A DNA stretch of 64,000 bases, from positions 124,001 through 188,000 of the forward strand of contig NZ_JACHGR010000001.1 of assembly GCF_014202415.1 (NCBI RefSeq), read 5' to 3'. Shown here in pieces: positions 39,773 to 48,354 of this stretch. This stretch comes from Tolumonas osonensis (GTDB lineage Bacteria; Pseudomonadota; Gammaproteobacteria; Enterobacterales; Aeromonadaceae). The position numbers were made by a program, and so were the translations under genes. The notes under the pieces are model-generated. The model saw only the letters and a program-made list of their open reading frames with translations. It did not search any database and was not told the DNA's origin. Position 1 is the first letter of the stretch; every line of letters starts with the position of its first letter.

Positions 39773-41490
39773 CAGGTACGCTCCGTTTTACTCAGCCACA
39801 TTTCGTTCATCGCACCGAACTTGATCTGCATCGGATAAACGTGTTCATCCGGATCAACGGCGATATCCATAAACACCAGGCGATCTTTCAATGCAAAGCA
39901 CTGTTCCAGCGCGCTCTCCAGATCATCAGGATGATCAACACGGATCCCGACATGACCATAGGACTCGGCCAGTTTGACGAAATCAGGCAGTGAGTCCATG
40001 TAGGAATGGCTTTGGCGGCCACCATAGAACATCTTCTGCCACTGTTTCACCATCCCGAGCGAACGGTTGTTCAGGGCAATGATTTTCACCGGAATACCGT
40101 ATTGCAGGCAGGTAGACAGTTCCTGAATGTTCATCTGGATAGAGCCGTCGCCGGTTACACAGCAGACAACCTGATCCGGACAAGCCAGTTTCGCGCCCAC
40201 CGCGGCAGGGAAACCAAAGCCCATGGTGCCGAGACCACCTGAGTTGATCCACTGACGAGGACGGTTAAACGGATAATACAGTGCCGCGAACATCTGATGC
40301 TGACCAACGTCAGATGCGATGATCGCTTTGCCTTCTGTGACCTTGTACAGCGCTTCAATCACCTGCTGAGGCTTGATCACCGCGGCTTCTTTCTGGTAAC
40401 TCAGACAACGGCGGGCACGCCAGCCATCAATCTGTTCCCACCAGTCAGCCAGGCCATCATTGTCCGTATCCAGCTGCATTTCGCTAATCGCATCCAGCAT
40501 CTGTTCCAGAACCGTATCCACCGCGCCAACAATCGGTACGTCAACCGGCACGGTCTTCGCGATCGAGGTTGGATCGATATCAATATGGATGATTTTGGCA
40601 TCCGGACAGAACTTGGCGACATTGTTGGTCACGCGATCATCAAAACGCGCACCCACCGCCAGGATCAAATCAGCATGATGCATGGCATTATTGGATTCAT
40701 ACGTACCATGCATACCCAGCATGCCAAGGAACTGATGATGAGAACAAGGGAATGAACCCAGGCCCATCAGCGTTGACGTTACCGGCAGACTGAACAGTTC
40801 AGCGATACGCATGATCTGCTCGCCGGCATTGGCGGCAATCGCACCGCCACCGATATACATCACCGGTTTGCGGGCATCGGCCAATAGCTTGGCGGCACGT
40901 TTGATCTGACCTTTATGACCTGATTTGGTCGGATTATAAGAGCGCAGGCTCACTGACTCAGGATATTCGTAAGGAACCTTGATTGCCGGATTCTGCACAT
41001 CCTTCGGCAGATCAACGACCACTGGACCCGGGCGACCGGATGCGGCGATATAAAATGCCTTTTTGATCGCTAAAGGAATATCAGCGGCTTCTTTACACAG
41101 GAAGCTGTGTTTCACTACCGGACGGGAGATCCCGATCATATCGGTTTCCTGAAACGCATCGTTACCGATCAGACTGGTTGGCACCTGACCAGACAGGACT
41201 ACCAGTGGAATAGAGTCCATATAGGCCGTTGCAATACCAGTGATACAGTTCGTTGCTCCCGGACCGGAAGTGACCAGTACTGCACCCACTTTACCGGTTG
41301 CGCGTGCATAACCATCCGCCATATGAACCGCTGCCTGCTCATGACGAACCAGAATATGCTCGATTTTGCTGTTCTCGAAAAGGGCATCATAAATATCGAG
41401 CACAGACCCGCCGGGATATCCGAAAATATGTTCGATCCCTTCGTCTTCGAGCGCTCGTACTACCATTTCCGCGCCTGATAACATCTCCAT
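39772..41490 (-). CDS. ilvI: Acetolactate synthase III large subunit
   Basis: A 572-residue ThDP enzyme that condenses pyruvate with pyruvate or 2-oxobutyrate. The N-terminal domain has the catalytic Glu in [13 protein letters not shown] (about 48-60). The ThDP motif [19 protein letters not shown] is in the C-terminal third and ends in the usual Asn pair of ALNNRSLG. It is the same length class as E. coli IlvI (574). It is preceded by a 344-base leader with no gene, and is coupled to ilvH. Confidence 0.97.
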   Translation of the reverse strand: MEMLSGAEMVVRALEDEGIEHIFGYPGGSVLDIYDALFENSKIEHILVRHEQAAVHMADGYARATGKVGAVLVTSGPGATNCITGIATAYMDSIPLVVLSGQVPTSLIGNDAFQETDMIGISRPVVKHSFLCKEAADIPLAIKKAFYIAASGRPGPVVVDLPKDVQNPAIKVPYEYPESVSLRSYNPTKSGHKGQIKRAAKLLADARKPVMYIGGGAIAANAGEQIMRIAELFSLPVTSTLMGLGSFPCSHHQFLGMLGMHGTYESNNAMHHADLILAVGARFDDRVTNNVAKFCPDAKIIHIDIDPTSIAKTVPVDVPIVGAVDTVLEQMLDAISEMQLDTDNDGLADWWEQIDGWRARRCLSYQKEAAVIKPQQVIEALYKVTEGKAIIASDVGQHQMFAALYYPFNRPRQWINSGGLGTMGFGFPAAVGAKLACPDQVVCCVTGDGSIQMNIQELSTCLQYGIPVKIIALNNRSLGMVKQWQKMFYGGRQSHSYMDSLPDFVKLAESYGHVGIRVDHPDDLESALEQCFALKDRLVFMDIAVDPDEHVYPMQIKFGAMNEMWLSKTERT

Positions 41491-41834
41491 GCTAAGCCCT
41501 CCCAGGCTTCTCTCGATTACGTGAAGTTTGCTCGCGCTGCCGCCTGAAGCGGACTTTGTGCCACGCTGTTCATCCTTAACAGGTAACTAACGGGCTGCGG
41601 AGGCTCCCGGTAGCTTGTCACTTGTCCTGCGCTACGACCCGCCTGACAGTACAATCAGCTACCTATCCGGGTGGAAAAGATCATCCGCTTGCCGCAATAG
41701 GGGTTCTATCCTAACGATTCTTTGCCGTTACGCCAACAGGCAACATACCTTAAGAACAGTTTCACTATATCGCCAAGTCAGCCCGAGCGATCAGAGAGGA
41801 CTCAAAAACGAGGGGCAAGTCATGAAAAAAACGC
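41491..41834 (-). promoter_or_regulatory. Long structured leader region upstream of ilvI
   Basis: A 344-base non-coding stretch read leftward into ilvI. Visible structure: a GGTAGCT/AGCTACC inverted repeat enclosing a GTAGC/GCTAC pair (about 41609-41665), a CCGC-CTGAA-GCGG hairpin (41540-41552), and a possible 18-codon reading frame starting near 41573. None of the tiny frames is enriched in Leu, Ile or Val codons, so classic peptide attenuation is not supported. Promoter position was not fixed. Confidence 0.4.
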
Positions 41835-42932
41835 TCAGACCTGCATGATCTGGCCATTCGATAAATCCATTCCCATACCCAGTTCATGGATACGTTCCAT
41901 CACTGTTTCCGGGAAAAGAACCTGACGCCACAATCTTTCTGCCAGCACAGATACAGGCTCCTGACGTCCTTTTGCCAGCCAGACAGCAATTGCGGCGGCC
42001 ACATCCGGATAGTAAACCTGACCATTATTTTCCGAGCTCAGCCATTGACGGACCAGTCCCGGATCGAGCTGTTGCATGACATGAGCCAGTCCCAGCAGTT
42101 CCAGTGTCATCGCATTTGATGCCTGCTCAAACTGCCCCTGCAACGGTTTCAACAGTAGCCGTTTACCCAGCGTCAGCGCTTCCGAAGCCAGTTCAAATCC
42201 GGCATTACAGATCACGCCATGACAACCACATAACGCTTTTACAAAGCTCTCCCTGCCAGGCGGCATAAAACGCAGATTATTCTGCTCAACCGGCACCGTA
42301 AATTGCGGGTGAAAACAGATAAAATGTCTGGATTTAAAGCGGGATAACAGCTCAAAAATGGCATGAGGAGATTCAAAGGGCAGATACACCAGAATATCCC
42401 CGCTTTCCTTGGTGGGCTGCAATGTTTCAATGACCGGTGGCAGAATAGGAAAACCAAAGTGATACCAGTGCAGCCCAACGGCATGATGAACCGGCGCGAA
42501 ATGACGCATCATAAGACGCCCGAACATATTGTTACCTTTTTGCGGGATCCCGTAATTGAACGAGGCCTGATGACTGATTCCCAGACTCGGTATTTTATTT
42601 TTTTTAGCGGCCCATGCGGTCACCGGCTCAAAATCACTGACCACAAAATCATAATCATGCAACGGCAACTGCTTGATATCACCTAACAATCGTAATAGCT
42701 GGCTGCGGCCGACCGTTGCCAGTAAATCAATGGAACCATCGCGGGTCACAAAGGTGAGACCCGGCAAGGACTTGTATTCACCGAATTCATCCATATCGAA
42801 ATAGGCGTGTGCTTCCCTGCCGCTCAGCACATAATCCACCGCAACCTGTTCCCGTTGTAACGCCCGGGCAATCATCCGGCAACGGGAAATGTGTCCGTTT
42901 CCTGTACCTTGTACACCGTATAAAATTCGCAT
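41835..42932 (-). CDS. MJ1255/VC2487-type glycosyltransferase
   Basis: A 365-residue protein of the glycosyltransferase family named after MJ1255 and VC2487 (TIGR00661). It has a GT-B type N-terminus RILYGVQGTGNGHISR (the loop GVQGTGNGH is the nucleotide-sugar side) and a second lobe with CNAGFELASEALTLGKRLL (about 245-263), which resembles the donor-binding region of MurG-like enzymes. Acceptor and product are unknown. The ATG at 42932 has AAGG nine bases upstream; a TTG three codons earlier does not. It lies 12 bases from the PAP2 phosphatase gene on the same strand, so lipid-linked sugar metabolism is a reasonable inference. Confidence 0.8.
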   Translation of the reverse strand: MRILYGVQGTGNGHISRCRMIARALQREQVAVDYVLSGREAHAYFDMDEFGEYKSLPGLTFVTRDGSIDLLATVGRSQLLRLLGDIKQLPLHDYDFVVSDFEPVTAWAAKKNKIPSLGISHQASFNYGIPQKGNNMFGRLMMRHFAPVHHAVGLHWYHFGFPILPPVIETLQPTKESGDILVYLPFESPHAIFELLSRFKSRHFICFHPQFTVPVEQNNLRFMPPGRESFVKALCGCHGVICNAGFELASEALTLGKRLLLKPLQGQFEQASNAMTLELLGLAHVMQQLDPGLVRQWLSSENNGQVYYPDVAAAIAVWLAKGRQEPVSVLAERLWRQVLFPETVMERIHELGMGMDLSNGQIMQV

Positions 42933-42944
42933 TCTTATCAACCT

Positions 42945-43439
42945 TTAAGGCAACACACACCACGCGGCGAATAAACCCAGCCCCGCCCCGGCAATCAGAT
43001 CTGTCAGATAATGCACACCCAGCAACAAACGCGATGCGCCGATAAATCCGGCCCAGATGAACGCAAACCACAACATCATGGGATAAAACACCGCAATGGT
43101 TTCTGCCATCAGAAACGCGGCGGCAGTATGTCCTGAAGGTAGGCTGTAACGATCAGAAGGAGTAATAAAGACCGGCAGATTACGTGGCCGTTCACGTTTA
43201 AAACTGTTTTTGAGAACCCAGTACACAGGCAGTTCGACAGTGAAAGCCATCACTGCATACAGAAAAAAATCCTGTCCACGGACACCATCACACCAGGCGA
43301 GAGTAATACCCAATAACAGATAAAATGGGCCATCGCCGGTACGGGATATATAGCGGCTGATTTTTGCCTGAAACCGGTTATAACCGTGCAATAAGAAGAG
43401 CTGGCTGGTTTTTTGATCCCAACGCTGAATAAATTGCAT
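42945..43439 (-). CDS. PAP2-family membrane phosphatase
   Basis: A 164-residue membrane protein with all three parts of the phosphatidic acid phosphatase type 2 signature: KNSFKRERPR (about 77-86), SLPSGHTAAA (about 98-107) and SRLLLGVHYLTD (about 136-147), the last two carrying the catalytic His residues. About four to five hydrophobic segments. Likely substrates are undecaprenyl pyrophosphate or lipid phosphates (PgpB/BacA-type). It comes just before the glycosyltransferase gene and is probably co-transcribed with it. Confidence 0.88.
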   Translation of the reverse strand: MQFIQRWDQKTSQLFLLHGYNRFQAKISRYISRTGDGPFYLLLGITLAWCDGVRGQDFFLYAVMAFTVELPVYWVLKNSFKRERPRNLPVFITPSDRYSLPSGHTAAAFLMAETIAVFYPMMLWFAFIWAGFIGASRLLLGVHYLTDLIAGAGLGLFAAWCVLP

Positions 43440-43536
43440 ATTCTTCTCCGCTTACAAGGTCTTTAAATACCAAATTAAAAGCAGAGCATGACAATTCGTT
43501 GAAAGAGGGATAACAGAATAGTGACAGAAGAGAGAT

Positions 43537-43563
43537 CCGGCATTTATCGACGATAAATGCCGG
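43537..43563. repeat. Inverted repeat downstream of brnQ
   Basis: Perfect 13-base arms (43537-43549 / 43551-43563) around a single A, immediately after the brnQ stop on the leftward strand. There is no T tract, so it is either a Rho-independent-like stop without tail, an mRNA 3' protector, or a palindromic protein site for the PAP2 gene promoter. Confidence 0.75.
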
Positions 43564-43573
43564 TTATATCAGA

Positions 43574-44887
43574 TTATTCAGCCGTTACAGCAGACTGTTC
43601 AGGCACACGCCACAACAGGCTGACAACCAGTGCCGCCAGGGTTGGCAATAACCATGCGAGTCCCATATCAAACAATGGCAGAAAATTCATTGCACTCAGG
43701 TCAAAACCTGCCGCCTTGATACCATCCAGAGAGCCGAATAACAGCGCAACACTCAGTACCAGACGGAAAGCAACGCCCTGGTTGAAAAACCAGCTGCGCA
43801 TAAAGGTAAGGGCAACCAGCGCGACCGCAACCGGATAAATAGCCACCAGCACAGGAATAGAGATCACCAGCAGTTGTTTCAGACCCACATTCGCCACAAT
43901 CGCACATAACACGGCAATCACGACGGCACACTGTTTATAGCTGAACCGTGGCCATAGGGTATGGAAGAAGTCAGCACAGGCAGAGGTCAGACCGACAGAG
44001 GTTGTCAGACAAGCCAGACCAACGATGCCGGCCAGGACGACCGAGCCCATTGGGCCGAACAGTTGTGCGACATAGGCAGCAACCAGTTCACCCCCATTCT
44101 GCGGATTTGCAAGAACACCACCCGCAGTGCCACCAAGTCGGAACAAAGCGATATAGACCAGCGCCAGTCCAGCGGCAGCAATCACACTGGCCACAGCCAG
44201 ATAACGGGTTTGCTGTGAAACATTATCGACACCGCGGGATTTCAGTACATCAATAATCAGCATGCCAAACATCAACGCGCCGAAGGTATCCATGGTGTTA
44301 TAACCTTCCAGCAGTCCCTTCACCATCGGATATCGCATATAGTCAGGCGAAACCGCCGGCACGCCGCCCTGAGGGGCAATCAGTACCGCGATACCCAGCA
44401 CTGCCAGCAATAAAGCCAGTACCGGAGTCAGTACCTTGCCAACCGCATCCAACAGTTTACCCTGATTCAGTGAAAGGAATAATGTGAGCCCAAAATAAGC
44501 CGCACTGAACAGCGTCAGGAATAACTGACTATCCAATGAACCAATAAACGGTTTTACCGCCATTTCATAGGTCACCAGACCGGTACGCGGTGTCGCGAAT
44601 GCAGGGCCAATGATGATATAGGTTGCGATAGCGATTGATGTACCGACCCAGGCCGGCAACATCCGGGTCATGGTCAGCAAACCACCACCGGCATAGGCAA
44701 TTGCAAGCAGAGTCGCCAGCGGTAAACCGACCGCGGTGATCAGAAATCCCACCATCGCGAATCCCATGTTTTCGCCAGCAAGATATCCCGCCATCGGAGG
44801 GAAAATGATATTACCTGCCCCCAGAAAGAAGGCAAAAGTCATAAAGCCGAGACCAAGCAAGTCGGCTCGCGTCATGGTTTGTTTCAA
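43574..44887 (-). CDS. brnQ: Branched-chain amino acid transporter BrnQ
   Basis: A 437-residue sodium-coupled LIV transporter (LIVCS family) with about 12 hydrophobic segments. The N-terminal signature LGFMTFAFFLGAGNIIFPP (about 12-30) is typical. A TTG at 44887 is chosen as start: GGAG lies 6 bases before it, and the resulting N-terminal length equals that of E. coli BrnQ. The first ATG lies 12 bases further in and is poorly spaced. Its place near ilvIH is a functional association only; the genes are not in one operon. Confidence 0.93.
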   Translation of the reverse strand: MKQTMTRADLLGLGFMTFAFFLGAGNIIFPPMAGYLAGENMGFAMVGFLITAVGLPLATLLAIAYAGGGLLTMTRMLPAWVGTSIAIATYIIIGPAFATPRTGLVTYEMAVKPFIGSLDSQLFLTLFSAAYFGLTLFLSLNQGKLLDAVGKVLTPVLALLLAVLGIAVLIAPQGGVPAVSPDYMRYPMVKGLLEGYNTMDTFGALMFGMLIIDVLKSRGVDNVSQQTRYLAVASVIAAAGLALVYIALFRLGGTAGGVLANPQNGGELVAAYVAQLFGPMGSVVLAGIVGLACLTTSVGLTSACADFFHTLWPRFSYKQCAVVIAVLCAIVANVGLKQLLVISIPVLVAIYPVAVALVALTFMRSWFFNQGVAFRLVLSVALLFGSLDGIKAAGFDLSAMNFLPLFDMGLAWLLPTLAALVVSLLWRVPEQSAVTAE

Positions 44888-45124
44888 AATTAACTCCAAT
44901 TACACCGGATTGTCAGCTCTGACTTCCTGTCAGATAACAAACCTTGCCGGAGCGCATGAACCATCCATGGCAGCGAACAACACAAAGGCCTGAAAAGGGA
45001 TGCAAGCATACGTGAGCTTTCAGACTGAATAAAGCTCAAAATGCAGAAAAATAACCACATCAGAGCCATTAATGCCCTGAATCCGATATTTTATGCTAAT
45101 AAGACGTGGAATTAAGAAAATAAC

Positions 45125-45751
45125 TTATCTCTGTGTAAAAGCCAGCTTGATAGCCAAAGCAGCAAATACACTGCCGGCAACCCGGTTCATCATCACCTCT
45201 GCCTTAGGACTCTGACTAAACCAGTTGCCGACTTTTCCGGCCAGGAGACTGATCAGACCAAATACCAGCAAGGTACAAACTATAAACACAGCCCCCAGCT
45301 CCAGCAGTTGCAAGGTCAGATGACCACGCGACGGGTCGGTAAACTGGGGTAAAAATGCCAGAAAAAAGATGGAAACCTTGGGATTCGTGATGTTCATGAA
45401 AATACCGCGTCGGTAAAGCGTCATTTTATCCAGAGAAGAGGCGTTCAATGTGCCCAGTCCACTGGCGCCAGCCCGGAATGCACCCCAGGCCAGATAGAGC
45501 AGATAAGCGGCACCGCAAAGTTTGAGGATGGTAAACGCCAGCAGAGACTGCTGAAAAATGACAGCCACGCCCAGTGCAACCGCGGACGTATGCACCAACA
45601 GCCCGGTACACAATCCCAGCGTGACCAGGAAGCCGGACACCGTTCCCCGCAGCATGGACTGTGTCAGGACGAAGATATTGTCCGGCCCGGGAGCCAGACA
45701 AAGCAGCAGGGAGGTAGTAAGGAATAACAGGAAAACATCCGGACTCAGCAT
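45125..45751 (-). CDS. LysE/RhtB-family amino acid exporter
   Basis: A 208-residue inner-membrane exporter of the LysE/RhtB family with about six hydrophobic segments. The family start region CLAPGPDNIFVLTQS (about 19-33) and FMNITNPKVSIFFLAFLPQF (about 118-137) are clear. Exported substrate cannot be assigned (threonine, homoserine or other amino acids are known for relatives). GGAGAG precedes the ATG. It lies only 48 bases after nifQ on the same strand with no terminator between, so it could be read with the nif operon. Confidence 0.88.
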   Translation of the reverse strand: MLSPDVFLLFLTTSLLLCLAPGPDNIFVLTQSMLRGTVSGFLVTLGLCTGLLVHTSAVALGVAVIFQQSLLAFTILKLCGAAYLLYLAWGAFRAGASGLGTLNASSLDKMTLYRRGIFMNITNPKVSIFFLAFLPQFTDPSRGHLTLQLLELGAVFIVCTLLVFGLISLLAGKVGNWFSQSPKAEVMMNRVAGSVFAALAIKLAFTQR

Positions 45752-45799
45752 CACTCTCTCCGTAAAATCAGAAAACCGGGTCCGATTCTAGCACTATTT

Positions 45800-46372
45800 T
45801 TACTCTTCGGGCGCAAAACACCCGTCCCGTTCGACACACTCATCACAACTGGGAGAACGGCAGACATAATTGCCACCGGTAGCACAAAGCTGACGGTAGA
45901 AGAATTTCTTCCAGCGCATGTTCTGCGTGTTCAGCGCCGCCAGCTCAGGAAAACAGCATTGCATCAGCTCGCGCAGACTCTGTCTCGAATCCAGCCCCAG
46001 ATCCTGCCAGAGATGATTGTAGCCCATACTGGCCACAGCAATGATCCGGGCCATCGGTGCGGCATCCGGCAGCAGATAAGCGGACAACCACTGCTCCAGC
46101 TCCTGACACTCCGGCTCACGCATCGCCAGCAGTTCGGCAAGTAACTGCTGACGTTGTTGCTGCAGCAGCCCCATCACCACCGATGGCACATTACAGGTGA
46201 TTAACAGTTGCTGAAACTGATCCGCATCCAGCCCCATATACCTGGGTAACTGACTGCTTCCGGTCTGAAATCGCCAGACCAGCTGTGTCAGCCATTCCTG
46301 CGCAGAACCGGATGGCTCAGCCGTCAACACTGAGACCTGTAACGGCATATCACACCGGATGGCCTGGTTCAT
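45800..46372 (-). CDS. nifQ: NifQ, molybdenum donor for FeMo-co
   Basis: A 190-residue protein with the NifQ C-terminal Cys signature Cx4Cx2Cx5C: Cys171, Cys176, Cys179 and Cys185 (CRSPSCDECVERDGC). NifQ carries a Mo-Fe-S cluster and passes molybdenum to the NifEN/NifH assembly of the nitrogenase cofactor. MGYNHLWQDLGL (about 116-127) also fits the family. AAGGAG precedes the ATG by nine bases. The start overlaps the ferredoxin gene by 23 bases. Third gene of nifB-fdxN-nifQ. Confidence 0.92.
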   Translation of the reverse strand: MNQAIRCDMPLQVSVLTAEPSGSAQEWLTQLVWRFQTGSSQLPRYMGLDADQFQQLLITCNVPSVVMGLLQQQRQQLLAELLAMREPECQELEQWLSAYLLPDAAPMARIIAVASMGYNHLWQDLGLDSRQSLRELMQCCFPELAALNTQNMRWKKFFYRQLCATGGNYVCRSPSCDECVERDGCFAPEE

Positions 46373-46556
46373 AATGAATCGCTCCTTCTACCGGGCAGAT
46401 CTGGATACAGCGCGGTCCGGCAATATGTCCTTTACACTCATTACAGCGTTTGGCAGAAATGGTGAAGATTCGGTCCTGCTCGCGGACAGCCCGTTTCGGA
46501 CACACCTCAACACAACTGAAACAGCCCACGCATTTGTCTGTAATAGAACAGCTCAT
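46350..46556 (-). CDS. fdxN: 2[4Fe-4S] ferredoxin, FdxN type
   Basis: A 68-residue bacterial-type ferredoxin with two cluster motifs: CVGCFSCVEVCP (about 9-20) and CNECKGHIAGPRCIQICP (about 38-55). The eight-residue insertion between the second and third Cys of the latter motif is characteristic of nif-linked FdxN ferredoxins. It probably supplies electrons to NifB. Its ATG overlaps the nifB stop (TAATG), so synthesis is coupled to NifB. Confidence 0.93.
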   Translation of the reverse strand: MSCSITDKCVGCFSCVEVCPKRAVREQDRIFTISAKRCNECKGHIAGPRCIQICPVEGAIHYEPGHPV

Positions 46557-47986
46557 TATGCCACTCCGCGAACATGTAGCTTCACGTCATGTTTGTCTTT
46601 CGGCTGTAGCTGCCACCACGCCGTTAATGCTTCCCGGATAGGCTGCCAGGCGTAATCCACGACTGGTTGTACCCCTGCCGCTTCCAGCTTCTGCCACGGA
46701 CCAAGCCCTAAACGGGAGCAGAATACCGCATCCATGTCCGCCAGCAGATTGAGCGTGTCCGCCATCACATCATCATGGTCATCACACTCGGTCTGCCCCT
46801 GACAATACTGCGCCACATGACGTTCCCCCACCAGCGTGACGCCTTCGCCACTGATGCTGTAAATATGGAATCGCTTCGCATGACCGAAATGCTGATCAAT
46901 GACCTGTCCCTGTTGCGTTGCAACTGCGACCAGACGGGCATCTTCGTCGTCTGAAGCGCCGGCGCTGGCAATCGCGGCCTGAACCCGGGTTCGTTGCTGC
47001 ATGACAGCGGAATAGTCCTGTTGTTGTGCCGGCAATGCAGACAGGTTGAATTCCTGACTGCGATCCTCGCCCAGCATACCGACTGCATCCGCGCGGCATT
47101 GCTGGCAATGCGCCATCTGCGGCATAAAGGCGCCGCTGCGTTCGCGCACCTGCGTTACCTCTTCCGCGGTCGGTTCACGTTGACCATTCAGACCATAATA
47201 GGTGCCATGTTCGGGTTTGGAGATCAGCGGCATAATATTATGCAGGAAGGCGCCCATATCCCGGATCGCATGGCTGACTTCGGCCAGATGCAGATCATTC
47301 ACCCCCGGGATCAACACCGAGTTAATCTTCACCAGCACGCCGTTTTCCATCAGTTTTCGCATGCCTTCGATCTGCTGATCGATCAGGATCTGCGCGCCTT
47401 CCTTACCGCGGTAACGGACGCCATCGAAATAGATCCAGTCGTAGATCCCGGCAGAGACATGCGCATCAATCGCATTCATAGTGATGGTGACATGATCCAC
47501 GCCCAACTCGACCAGCGAATCGACCGATTGCGGCAAAGCGAGACCATTGGTGGAAACACACAGTTTCACATCAGGCAATGCCGAACGTAATCCTTCCAGC
47601 GTATCAAACGTGCGGGTCTGGTTTGCCAGCGGATCGCCCGGACCGGCAATACCGATCACCGACAATTGCGGAATAGCGGCCGCGACCGCTTTTGCCTTCT
47701 GTAGCGCCTGTTCTACATTCAGTAATTCAGAGACCACACCGGGACGGGATTCATTGGCACAATCATATTTACGGTTACAGTAATGACACTGCACATTACA
47801 GGCCGGTGCTACCGCCAGATGCATGCGGGCATATTTATGATGAGCACTGGGTGAATAACAGGGATGATGCGCCACTTTCTCAGCCTGTGCCATAGAGAAA
47901 TCCGTCGCGCTGTGTGTTCCCCCGCAACCATTGCCTTTGCTCTGGCTGCCACATTTTTGTCGCATTACCGCAGTATTGTTTGTCAT
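46556..47986 (-). CDS. nifB: NifB, FeMo-co core synthase
   Basis: A 476-residue radical SAM enzyme that fuses two [4Fe-4S] clusters with a carbide and sulfur to make NifB-co, the Fe-S core of nitrogenase cofactors. The SAM cluster cysteines are Cys63, Cys67 and Cys70 (CNVQCHYC), preceded by HPCYSPSAHHKYARMH. The C-terminal 120 residues form a NifX-like domain (about 345-455, with VIDQHFGHAKRF). This two-domain form is typical of proteobacteria. The gene heads a leftward operon from a sigma-54 promoter and diverges from pykF. No other nif genes are in the window. Confidence 0.97.
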   Translation of the reverse strand: MTNNTAVMRQKCGSQSKGNGCGGTHSATDFSMAQAEKVAHHPCYSPSAHHKYARMHLAVAPACNVQCHYCNRKYDCANESRPGVVSELLNVEQALQKAKAVAAAIPQLSVIGIAGPGDPLANQTRTFDTLEGLRSALPDVKLCVSTNGLALPQSVDSLVELGVDHVTITMNAIDAHVSAGIYDWIYFDGVRYRGKEGAQILIDQQIEGMRKLMENGVLVKINSVLIPGVNDLHLAEVSHAIRDMGAFLHNIMPLISKPEHGTYYGLNGQREPTAEEVTQVRERSGAFMPQMAHCQQCRADAVGMLGEDRSQEFNLSALPAQQQDYSAVMQQRTRVQAAIASAGASDDEDARLVAVATQQGQVIDQHFGHAKRFHIYSISGEGVTLVGERHVAQYCQGQTECDDHDDVMADTLNLLADMDAVFCSRLGLGPWQKLEAAGVQPVVDYAWQPIREALTAWWQLQPKDKHDVKLHVRGVA

Positions 47987-48027
47987 GGTGTATCTGCCTT
48001 ATTTCACCCAGTCTTTACCGGGAATAA

Positions 48028-48043
48028 TGCAAACATCACTCCG
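48028..48043 (-). promoter_or_regulatory. Sigma-54 promoter of nifB
   Basis: Read leftward: CGGAGTGATGTTTGCA. The invariant GG of the -24 box and TTGCA of the -12 box are at exactly the right spacing, though the rest of the -24 box deviates from TGGCAC. Predicted start near 48017, about 30 bases before the nifB ATG. Confidence 0.75.
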
Positions 48044-48138
48044 GAATAAACAATAAACTCAACTTATTGAAAAATAAGAATTTTATGTTTGACGGAATAG
48101 CTACAAGATACGACAGAGATGTCACACAGAGACAACAA

Positions 48139-48154
48139 TGTGACAAAGTGCACA
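48139..48154 (-). promoter_or_regulatory. NifA upstream activator site
   Basis: TGT-N10-ACA (TGTGACAAAGTGCACA), the consensus NifA-binding site, centred about 130 bases upstream of the predicted nifB start. A near match with a 9-base spacer lies at 48120-48134. Confidence 0.7.
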
Positions 48155-48287
48155 TAAATTAGTGAAAACATCAAATTTGCTAACCCGGTTTAGCCCTAAT
48201 TTCGGGGCATTTGCTCAGATCTATTGTGTTAGATCAGGAAAATACCGAAAAATCTATTCTGACATCATCAAATGTCATTATTCCCTG

Positions 48288-48293
48288 TATAAT
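48288..48293 (+). promoter_or_regulatory. -10 element of pykF
   Basis: A perfect TATAAT 62 bases before the pykF ATG. No -35 at standard spacing resembles TTGACA; CTGACA lies 23 bases upstream, too far. This suggests an activator-dependent or alternative promoter. Confidence 0.5.
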
Positions 48294-48354
48294 GCGCGCC
48301 ACAAAAAGTGTTATCGCTATTTTTATATCCCTGAACTGTTGGAGTTATCCTTCC

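Noticed and set aside
48120-48134. Second NifA-type site TGT...ACA
   Set aside because: The spacer is 9 rather than 10 bases, so it is off the required spacing. Only 48139-48154 is called.
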